Source of the DNA: Streptomyces sp. NBC_00568
GTDB lineage: Bacteria > Actinomycetota > Actinomycetes > Streptomycetales > Streptomycetaceae
Direction: 5' to 3'
Assembly: GCF_026341855.1 (NCBI RefSeq)
Contig: NZ_JAPENW010000002.1
Location: 124,001 to 188,000, forward strand
Length of the DNA stretch: 64,000 nucleotides
Shown here: positions 52,609 to 59,785 of the stretch, one piece after another
Position numbering within the stretch: position 1 is the stretch's first letter
Layout of the letters: each line of letters starts with the position of its first letter
Notes under the pieces: model-generated
The model's database searches: none
Seen by the model: the letters and a program-made list of their open reading frames with translations, nothing else
What the model was told of the DNA's origin: nothing
Program-made: the position numbers and the translations under genes

Positions 52609-52862
52609 GCGGCGGCCCCGGGCTGCGGATCGGCATACGGAGCGTCGAGCTGCTGCTCCAGATCGTCGAGGAACGCACCGTGCTCATCGATGAGCCGCTG
52701 GGCGGCCGTCATGCCGGCGGCGCGGGCGCCGGTGGTGTCCTCGACGATGAGCCGCTCCACGTACCTGTTGAAGTCCAGCCGCCGGGCGGCCGCGGCAGCC
52801 TTGCCGGCCGCGAGCACGTCCTCTTCCAGCCGGACCTGCGTCTGCCTCTTCGTGGAAGTCAT
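52605..52862 (-). CDS. Antitoxin component, ribbon-helix-helix-like
   Basis: The 85-residue protein opens MTSTKRQTQVRLEEDVLAAG and continues LDFNRYVERLIVEDTTGARA, an RHH-like DNA-binding start with a helical neutralising tail. The ATG at 52862 is used. It precedes the toxin with a four-base overlap, the normal antitoxin-first order. Upstream, GGTAGCA occurs twice within 20 bp (52871-52889), a plausible autoregulatory operator. Confidence 0.65.
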   Translation of the reverse strand: MTSTKRQTQVRLEEDVLAAGKAAAAARRLDFNRYVERLIVEDTTGARAAGMTAAQRLIDEHGAFLDDLEQQLDAPYADPQPGAAA

Positions 52863-52978
52863 ACCCCATGGTAGCAGGGTGGTAGCAAGCGTGGGGCGGA
52901 ACACCGTCAATGACACGGCCAGCCCTCAGCAGACAAGGCCCCGGGGGGTTGCCCTCGTATGCCAAGGGCCAGGACTAG

Positions 52979-53920
52979 GGTCTGTTGCGAAAGTGGATCT
53001 TGTTCGTTGATGATCACGTCCTGTGGGACGTGGGGATCTGACGAACGGCCAGTGGGCCCGGCTTGAGCCTCTGCTGCCGACGGGCATCAAGCCGGGGCGG
53101 CCGCAGGTGTGGACGCGGCGGCAGCTGATAGACGGCATACGGTGGCGGACCCGGACCGGTGCTCCCTGGCGGGACGTGCCCGAACGTTATGGGCCGTGGG
53201 ACCGGGTCTATGACCTGTTCCGGCGCTGGCAGCGGGACGGCACCTGGGCAAGGATCCTCACCCAGCTCCAGGCCGAGGCGGACGCGAAGGGCCTGATCAC
53301 CTGGGAGGTCAACGTCGACTCCACTGTCTGCCGGGCTCATCAGCACGCCGCGGGAGCGGCGAAAAAGGGGATCTCCAGAAGGAACCGCCCGGCGGGATCT
53401 TCGTCGAGCCGGCCGACCACGGCCTCGGACGCTCCCGCGGTGGACTGACCAGCAAAATCCACCTCGCGGTCGAGCAGGGGCAGAAGCCCTTGTCCGTCGT
53501 GATCACGGCCGGGCAGCGGGGCGACTCCCCTAAAGTTCGAAGCGGTCCTGGAAGCCATCCGGGTTCCGAGACTGGGGCTCGGCAGGCCGCGCAAGCGCCC
53601 GGACCGGGTGCGGGCCGACAAGGCCTACGACTCCCGCGGCAACCGCTCCTACCTGCGCAGACGCGGCATCAAAGCCACCATTCCGGCTCCGGCGCACCGA
53701 GTCCGCAACCGGCTCAGGCGTGGATCGCGTGGCGGGCGCCCGCCGAAGTTCGACAAGGACGACTACAAGCAACGGCACGCGGTCGAGTGCGGGATCAACC
53801 GGCTCAAGCGCCACCGGGCCGTCGGCACTCGGTACGACAAACTCGCCGTCCGCTACGAAGCGACAGTGCTGGTCGCAGCCATCAACGAGTGGCTGTGACC
53901 AACACTTTCACAACAGGCCC
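52979..53920 (+). mobile_element. IS5-family element with broken transposase
   Basis: The element is about 942 bp. Its left end carries GGTCTGTTGCGAAAGTG and the right end CACTTTCACAACAGGCC, which pair imperfectly. The transposase begins at the GTG at 53023: GQWARLEPLLPTGIKPGRPQ, APWRDVPERYGPWDRVYDLF and NVDSTVCRAHQHAAGA with the first DDE Asp. A shift at the GCGAAAAAGGGG run near 53363 fits programmed frameshifting of the IS427 group. A second shift near 53530 (CCTAAAGTTCGAAG) looks like a real one-base insertion that breaks the second frame. The rest (RADKAYDSRGNRSYLRRRG, KQRHAVECGINRLKRHRAVG) is intact to 53898. Confidence 0.85.
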
Positions 53921-53971
53921 AGGCCCCTGTTGTCGCAGATCAGGTGCCGTATCCCGCCGGTGATCGCGAGT

Positions 53972-55246
53972 CTAAGATCGCGGAGGCCGCGCGGGGTGTC
54001 TTCCCCCGCGGAGTGTTTTCAGTTGCTCCATCACCTTGGCAGCAGCCACAACATACGCGGTTGCCGTTTCGGGGCTGGGTAGTACCGCGCTTTGACTTCC
54101 ACCACTATACATCCCCCCGCCTGGCAAACCTCCTGGATAAATTCTTTCTGCGGCCGCGGCCAGAGCGGCAACATTATCGCCCACCACTAGCCAGCGCCCG
54201 TCTTCAGTTTTTCTTGCGAGATCATTGGATCGGCGCTCAATTGATTTGTTCCCCACCTTGTGGTCGGCGCATGCGGACTCGAACTCTCCCATGACCTTAA
54301 AGTGGGCAGAGTATACTTTCTGAAACTCTTCGGAGTCCTCCGCCCTGATTCCGAAGAGCCCGCGTATCCCTGATTTGCGTCTCAGCCGAGGCGCATCGAT
54401 TGAAACCATACGGACCTGTTCTTTTTCGCCCTTGCGCCGGTCTTCCCATTTCCTCTGCGGCGGGTTCCCTGTGAACGCACGATTTCGGGCGATCGGAATT
54501 AGGTGGCCGTGTTCCTCAAAGAAACTCCGCGGTTGCGGAACCGGGTATCCTTCCACCACCCTGCCCCGCAACCGGATTTGCAAGGTACTGAAAATATCAC
54601 CCATGGTCAGCTCGGCTTGACTTTCCCCACGTCGCCCGTCATGGAGTTCGCCTTGTAGGCCATCTTGCAGAATACTGGTCAGTTCACGCGTGAAAACACT
54701 GCCATCTGCCTCGCAGAGTGCACGCTCAGTTCCCGCTGCTGAGGTCAGGACACAGGCACCTTGAATTCCGAAGTTTACCTTTTCCACTTCCGAGGACGGC
54801 AACTCGTCGCCCATACGAACGGCGAGTCCACTGAAGCAGCAATCAAGAATCACGATTCGATGCCGTGCTCGCGAAGCTGCCACCACTTCGTCAATGTTTT
54901 CGTAAAGCGCAGAGTGGTAGGGGCGCCCAGGACGAGACTTGACGGTGGTCAGCAGAAGGCTCCGGCCGTCTTTGCCGCCAATCTGACCGTGCCCGGCGTA
55001 GTAGACGAGGAGCATATGATTGGCTTCTAGGGCAGCGTCATTAAGGGCGTCAAGAAAGTCGTTGGGCCCGCTGTCATCAGGCACACTGACGCAGTTCGCA
55101 TCGGGGAGCCCGCCCACGTCCTCGGCCGTGAGCAGGTTCCGCAAAGTGGGTACGTTGTGGCGCACGCCGGTGAGCGCACCGAGATGCTGGTAGGTGTGCA
55201 CGCCGAGTAGGACAGCACGAGACTTGGCCGCTTCCTCTGGCCGCAC
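53972..55246 (-). CDS. Caspase-family (C14/metacaspase-like) protein
   Basis: The protein has 424 residues. The caspase fold is at residues 8-260 with catalytic His86 in VYYAGHGQ and Cys137 in VILDCCFSG. AVLLGVHTYQHLGALTGVRH is the typical first strand and NVPTLRNLL follows it. The C-terminal 160 residues are basic and unassigned. The GTG at 55246 is one base after the EACC1 stop, so the genes form an operon. The base composition is less GC-rich than neighbouring genes, consistent with recent arrival. Caspases in such pairs are proteolytic effectors; the trigger and target are unknown. Confidence 0.85.
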   Translation of the reverse strand: MRPEEAAKSRAVLLGVHTYQHLGALTGVRHNVPTLRNLLTAEDVGGLPDANCVSVPDDSGPNDFLDALNDAALEANHMLLVYYAGHGQIGGKDGRSLLLTTVKSRPGRPYHSALYENIDEVVAASRARHRIVILDCCFSGLAVRMGDELPSSEVEKVNFGIQGACVLTSAAGTERALCEADGSVFTRELTSILQDGLQGELHDGRRGESQAELTMGDIFSTLQIRLRGRVVEGYPVPQPRSFFEEHGHLIPIARNRAFTGNPPQRKWEDRRKGEKEQVRMVSIDAPRLRRKSGIRGLFGIRAEDSEEFQKVYSAHFKVMGEFESACADHKVGNKSIERRSNDLARKTEDGRWLVVGDNVAALAAAAERIYPGGLPGGGMYSGGSQSAVLPSPETATAYVVAAAKVMEQLKTLRGGRHPARPPRS

Positions 55247-55247
55247 G

Positions 55248-55613
55248 CTACAGCTCGCCCTCCTGGCCGTCATCCGCCAAGCGCCGCAGCAGATCGGCCA
55301 GCTCTTCAGGGGAGAGATGGCCGATGTCGATCTCACTATCACCGTGGACGAGGAGCCGCGCGCCGTTCCCCGCCCCCAGGCCGCCGGCCCCCGGCCTGCT
55401 TGCTCGCCAGGTTGCATACGCGAGGGCGAAGTTCGCAAGGTTCGAACCATGCTCGACAATGAGTTCGAGCGCTTCGAGTGCGCCCATCGTCGTCCCGCCG
55501 CCGCTCATGATCGGCTCGACGGGAATTTCATTCGTCTTCGGGTTCCTGGCCAGCCAGGACTGAAGATCATTGAGAGAACGTTCGTCGCCCTCACTCATGA
55601 TTCGGATGCGCAT
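55248..55613 (-). CDS. EACC1-family effector-associated protein
   Basis: The protein has 121 residues. It starts MRIRIMSEGDERSLNDLQSW, continues MSGGGTTMGALEALELIVEH and then NLANFALAYATWRAS, a hydrophobic helix, and ends HLSPEELADLLRRLADDG. This matches the pattern I associate with effector-associated constant component 1, a small protein encoded beside varied effector domains in actinobacterial conflict systems. The ATG at 55613 follows GGAGGTGG; an upstream in-frame ATG at 55661 is less likely. The next gene is the caspase. The component's biochemical role is not known. Confidence 0.75.
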   Translation of the reverse strand: MRIRIMSEGDERSLNDLQSWLARNPKTNEIPVEPIMSGGGTTMGALEALELIVEHGSNLANFALAYATWRASRPGAGGLGAGNGARLLVHGDSEIDIGHLSPEELADLLRRLADDGQEGEL

Positions 55614-55710
55614 CCCGACCACCTCCGCATATGCCGTCTTACTCGAACTGGCTTGCATCATACGGAAATTGCACGTTCCGGACGCTGGTCTTTACGCAGC
55701 GCAATTTCCC

Positions 55711-56042
55711 TCAGATTCCTCGTGTCTGCGTGTTTGTACGATCGCTGGGCCGACGGGCTGTCTCGCGCAGCCGCTCGGCGATCCGCCGCCGCACCGGCAG
55801 CGGATTCCCGGGCGACTGGTTCACAAACTGATGCCGGCCGGCAGCCGCTCGGCCACCGGCTGGATCGACTTCCTGCGGCCGTCCAGCATCGGACCCCGCA
55901 GACAACACTCGCCCCACTGGCAGTGATTCCGCCGCGGCACCGACGCGAAGACATCGGCCACGAACTCCGCCAACTCAGCCCAGAGACGATCCACTTCACC
56001 CAGCCTCACGCAACGACGATGCCCATCACCAGGCGAGATCAC
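55711..56042 (-). pseudogene. IS701-like transposase N-terminal fragment
   Basis: The minus strand starts just inside the right terminal repeat and reads AELAEFVADVFASVPRRNHC then ECCLRGPMLDGRRKSIQPVA, stops, and in the next frame gives QFVNQSPGNPLPVRRRIAER. This is the start of an IS701-family transposase (YLRGLM-DGRRKSIQPMAERL pattern). About 100 residues remain; the catalytic part is gone. Confidence 0.75.
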
Positions 56043-56075
56043 TCAACCTAACAAGATCCACTTTCGCAACAGACC

Positions 56076-57563
56076 CTAGTCGGCCTCTGCGGCGTCCAGG
56101 CCAGGTTCGGCGACGAGGACGAGTTGGCTGACGGTGTGACCGTCCCGGGTGGACAGGCTGATGCGGTACAGGCCCGGGTCCGTAATGGTGATCTCGGCTG
56201 CCGGCCGGCCGTCGCGCATCGCCATGCGGGCGGGCTTGGCGGTGCTGTCGTCCTGTGTGTCGGTGACGGTGCAGGTCAGTCCCTGCAGCGAGTCGGTGTG
56301 TTCGGCGCTAGCGTGCCAGGTCTGGCCTGCTTCGACGAGGTCGGGTGTGAGGATGCCGCAGCCGGGTTCACCAAGCGGGGGTCCCTGCGGTTCGTCCTCG
56401 AGGAGGATGTCGATGACCGCGTTGAGGGTTGCGTCGGCCCGGGCGAGGTCGCCGTGCTGGACCGGTGCGGTGGACAGGTGTTCGCCGTGGGCGGCTGAGT
56501 CGCGGTAGACCGTGCCGTCGCCCTGTACGGAGTAGTAGACGAGCCGGCCGGAGCGGTCGCGGATGAGGGAGCCGTCGCTGTTGTGGCGTGCGCCGTCTTC
56601 GTGCGGGGAGACTGTTCCGCTGTCGAGGGTGAGGCTCTGCCAGGTGGACTGCCGGGTGCCCGCCAAGGCGCGGTGGCCCGGCAGGAGCACCTTGTGCTGG
56701 CGGCTGTGGAAGTCGAAGGAGGCGAGCGCCAGGTCTGCGTTTCCTCCCAGTGCCGTGACCGAACCGGGGTCGAGACGGACGACGTCGTCGCCGGTGCGCA
56801 GGCAGCGGTAGAGCGGCAGCAGGTCGTGGAGGCCGGGCATCGTGTGGCACAGGGCCTGGAGTTTGCGGTGCGGGAGGGGGACGGGGGCGCCGCGGCCGCT
56901 GTTGAGGATGGCGGCGGCTTTGACCGCGCCGTAGAACGGGGTGCCCAGGGTGATGACGGTGCGGGTGTCGGCGGCGAGGTCGTCGTGGTGGGTGCTGTCG
57001 AGGGCGCAGCGGGTGACGAGGCCGCCCATGGAGTGGGCGATGAACACGAGGCGTGCCGGGCGCTGGTCGGCGCGGTGCGCGAGGGCCTGGTGGTGGCGGG
57101 GATGGGCGCGCCAGGCGGTGAGGTGCTCGCGGGCTCGCTGGGCCAGGAGCTTGCCGTTGGTGGCGACCGGGAGTCGCCAGTCGTAGGGGAATTCGCAGAC
57201 TGCTGCGGGATCGGCTACGTAGTCGAGGACGGTGTCGGTCAGCTGGGTGTACGGTTCCTGGCCGCGCAGGTACGGCGTCCAGGTGCTGTGCCGGAGTAGC
57301 TGTGTCGCTTGGATCCGGCCGGTGGCGCCGGTGAGTTCTTCTTCTGTCAGGTGCAGTTTCTGCAGTCCCTGTCGGCGCGTCCAGGCGCTGACCAGCCAGC
57401 GGGTGCCGGACAGTCCCCAAAGGATCTTTCCGGTTTTCGTGTCGCGGAGCTCGCTGCCCATGATGCCGGGAACGATGACGACCGCGTCCTGCGTCACATG
57501 GGGTGGTAACTCCCGCTCGGGGCTGCTGTTTTGGCTGGCCGGGCTCTGCCGTTGCGTGTCCAT
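56076..57563 (-). CDS. LCAT-like lipase/acyltransferase
   Basis: The protein has 495 residues. It has an alpha/beta hydrolase fold with the LCAT-type start VVIVPGIMGSELRDTKTGKI, the nucleophile Ser178 in FIAHSMGGLVTR, and TLGTPFYGAVKAA after it. The C-terminal 120 residues form a beta-rich domain ending in GLYRISLSTRDGHTVSQLVL. The ATG at 57563 is used; 57575 is possible. It would cleave or transfer acyl chains of lipids. It lies back-to-back with the caspase-STAND gene, only about 20 bp between start codons, so the two are probably co-regulated; it may be a membrane-attacking effector of that system. Confidence 0.78.
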   Translation of the reverse strand: MDTQRQSPASQNSSPERELPPHVTQDAVVIVPGIMGSELRDTKTGKILWGLSGTRWLVSAWTRRQGLQKLHLTEEELTGATGRIQATQLLRHSTWTPYLRGQEPYTQLTDTVLDYVADPAAVCEFPYDWRLPVATNGKLLAQRAREHLTAWRAHPRHHQALAHRADQRPARLVFIAHSMGGLVTRCALDSTHHDDLAADTRTVITLGTPFYGAVKAAAILNSGRGAPVPLPHRKLQALCHTMPGLHDLLPLYRCLRTGDDVVRLDPGSVTALGGNADLALASFDFHSRQHKVLLPGHRALAGTRQSTWQSLTLDSGTVSPHEDGARHNSDGSLIRDRSGRLVYYSVQGDGTVYRDSAAHGEHLSTAPVQHGDLARADATLNAVIDILLEDEPQGPPLGEPGCGILTPDLVEAGQTWHASAEHTDSLQGLTCTVTDTQDDSTAKPARMAMRDGRPAAEITITDPGLYRISLSTRDGHTVSQLVLVAEPGLDAAEAD

Positions 57564-57583
57564 GGATGGGAACAATAGGGAAG

Positions 57584-59785
57584 ATGAGCGAGCAACAGGG
57601 CCAAGTTGTGGCAGTTGCTGCTGAGCCGGGCGTCCCTGAGTCGGCGGACCTGCCGGCGGGGCATGTCGCTGGGAGGCTGGTGGGTCTGACGGTCCCGGAC
57701 GGTGACGTCCGGTTCGATGCCGCTCTGGAGGAGCAGCTGGATGCCCTGCGCTTGTGGTGGCCGGACGGGGAGGGCCGGTTTGGCTGGCAGCTGTCCGAGA
57801 ATCCCGACGGCACGCCGCTTGCCACCCGCTCCGACGTGGAGTCGTTCCTGGACCGGAGCAGGCTGAGGGAGACCGGTCCGGAGCTGCCGCTGGTTCTGTT
57901 CGTCAGCGCGCACGGCCTGTTCTCCGCTTCTGCCCGGCACTATCTGAAGCTGCCGACGACCTCGGACCGCCGCCTGCTGGCGACCGCCGTACCGACGGCA
58001 CACATCGCCTATGCCGCGCTGGACTCCCTTGCTCAGCACGTCCTGGTCATCCTGAACATGTGCGAGTCGTCGGCCGTCGGCAGTGAACTGATCTCGCTGC
58101 AGGGCGAGCTGGACGAAGACCGCAAGGACAGTGCGGTGTTGAACGTGCTGGGCACGGCCGTGCAGGGACGTCCTGTCCTGGGCGCGGAGCTGGCCAGGCT
58201 GCTGCGGCGTGCCCACCAGCTCGTCACCACCAGCGAACAGATTGCCCGGCCCCATCTGAAGATGAGTGAGTTCACGCTCCTCTTGCACAACGCTGCCGAG
58301 TCCCTGGAGGCGGAGCGGCCCCGGCGCCGGCAGCCCCGCAAGGTGTCCGAGCAGATCAGCGTGCCCGAAATGCTGCTGACCCGCTGGCAGCACAAGGTCT
58401 CCCTCGCCCTACCCAACCCCGGGTACCGGCCCGAACCTGCGGTTGCCGAGCCCGGCTTGCAGGACGTGGCCGCCTCTTACCGCCAGCTCGAGTACTGGAT
58501 GGAGAAGGCCAGCGGGCGTCTGGACCAGGCAGACGGGGGCTGGTACTTCTCCGGCCGTGAACAGCTGAACCTGCAGCTGGTGTCGTTCCTGCGGGAACCG
58601 GTCGGCGTCAAAATCGTTGCCGGCAGCGCCGGCACCGGCAAATCCGCGCTGCTGGGGCGTCTGGTGACGATGAGCGCCCGGGTCTTTCGCGACTGCGACC
58701 GCTACGCCAGCGCCCTGCGCTGCCGCCCGGACACCATCCCTGCCGTGGGCGCCGTCACCGCCGCACTGTCCGCCCGCCATCGCAGCGCGGCAGACGCCCT
58801 GCGCCAGCTCACCGCGGAGCTCGGCTGCCCCGCCCCGCCCGAAGGCGCCGACATCAGCGCGTGGCAGCAGGCGCTGGAGGACTTCCTTCTCGGCCCGGGC
58901 GACCCGGTCACGGTGGTCATCGACTCCCTCGACGAGGCCTACGAGCCTGGCCAGTTCATCGCCGCGGTGCTCGCCCCCTTCGTCCCGGCGACCCGCAGCC
59001 ACGACCCCGCCGCTGCCATCACCTCCCCCCTGCCCTCGGACGCGGCGTTCGTGCCGGGCCCCCGCCCCGGGACCGGCCGCACGCAGGCACGCACCGTGCG
59101 CCTGCTGCTCGGCGTACGCAGTACCCGCCGCAGCACACCAACGGCCCCCGCCGGTGCCGGCACGGTTGCCCCGGTCGGTGACCTCCTGGCGGAGATCACC
59201 GATCGGTTCCCCGACGCCGAAATCCTGCGCAGCGACGAAAACCCCGACGCCGACATCCGTGCCTACGTCAAAGCCCTGCTCAAGGGCCAGCCTCACTGGA
59301 GCGACGCCGCACGCGCCGAAGCCGCCCTGACGATCAGCGACCACGCGCACGGCTCCTTCCTCAACGCACGCCTGGCCGTCGACCAGCTTCGAGCGCACAA
59401 AGACCTCGGGCCGCGCCTGCTGCGCAGCCGGACCTGGCTCGACAGCCTCAGCATCGGCATCGCAGGCCTGCTCAGAAGCGAGCTTCACAAACTCGAACGC
59501 GAAGACGGCCTGTCCGCCACCGAAGCCCTCGGGCTGCTGCGCGCAACCGCATTCGCCCAGGGCCGGGGGGTCGCATGGGGGACTGTTTGGCCCGCGCTCG
59601 CCGAAGCCGTGCTCCAAATGCCCCTGCAACACCCCGACGAGAAGATCAGCCGCCTTCTGAAGAGCCCGCTGGCGGGGTATCTCACCACCGACCACGAAGA
59701 CGACCGCGTGGTCTACCGACCGGCGCACGAACAGCTGGCTCAGATCCTGCGCCGCTGGCCCGCGGACCTGAAGGGCACCAGGTGA
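57584..59785 (+). CDS. Caspase-like plus STAND NTPase protein
   Basis: The protein has 733 residues. An N-terminal caspase-like domain shows His110 in LFVSAHGLFS and Cys160 in HVLVILNMCESS, a plausible catalytic pair. A linker leads to YFSGREQLNLQLVSFL, then the STAND NTPase with Walker A GSAGTGKS at 347-354 and Walker B TVVIDSLDEA near 450. A winged-helix-like end with VVYRPAHEQLAQILRRWP follows. The ATG at 57584 follows AGGGAAG. The stop overlaps the WD40 gene's GTG start (GTGA). In related single-chain proteins caspase, NTPase and WD40 sensor are fused; here they are split. A suicide-type conflict switch is the best guess. Confidence 0.82.
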   Translation: MSEQQGQVVAVAAEPGVPESADLPAGHVAGRLVGLTVPDGDVRFDAALEEQLDALRLWWPDGEGRFGWQLSENPDGTPLATRSDVESFLDRSRLRETGPELPLVLFVSAHGLFSASARHYLKLPTTSDRRLLATAVPTAHIAYAALDSLAQHVLVILNMCESSAVGSELISLQGELDEDRKDSAVLNVLGTAVQGRPVLGAELARLLRRAHQLVTTSEQIARPHLKMSEFTLLLHNAAESLEAERPRRRQPRKVSEQISVPEMLLTRWQHKVSLALPNPGYRPEPAVAEPGLQDVAASYRQLEYWMEKASGRLDQADGGWYFSGREQLNLQLVSFLREPVGVKIVAGSAGTGKSALLGRLVTMSARVFRDCDRYASALRCRPDTIPAVGAVTAALSARHRSAADALRQLTAELGCPAPPEGADISAWQQALEDFLLGPGDPVTVVIDSLDEAYEPGQFIAAVLAPFVPATRSHDPAAAITSPLPSDAAFVPGPRPGTGRTQARTVRLLLGVRSTRRSTPTAPAGAGTVAPVGDLLAEITDRFPDAEILRSDENPDADIRAYVKALLKGQPHWSDAARAEAALTISDHAHGSFLNARLAVDQLRAHKDLGPRLLRSRTWLDSLSIGIAGLLRSELHKLEREDGLSATEALGLLRATAFAQGRGVAWGTVWPALAEAVLQMPLQHPDEKISRLLKSPLAGYLTTDHEDDRVVYRPAHEQLAQILRRWPADLKGTR

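Larger units (their letters stand above)
52975..56079. mobile_element. Composite-like unit: EACC1/caspase genes between two different IS ends
   Basis: A 26-bp sequence at 52979-53004 (starting GGTCTGTTGCGAAAGTGG) is repeated exactly in inverted form at 56050-56075. Each end is bordered by CTAG (52975-52978 and 56076-56079), a favoured IS5 target and duplication. The left end belongs to an IS5 copy and the right end to an IS701-like remnant, with the caspase and EACC1 genes between them. The unit abuts the LCAT-like gene so that the CTAG contains its stop codon. Confidence 0.7.

Noticed and set aside
56368..57825. 485-residue frame overlapping the LCAT-like gene
   Set aside because: Out-of-frame shadow; no lipase motif appears in this frame.
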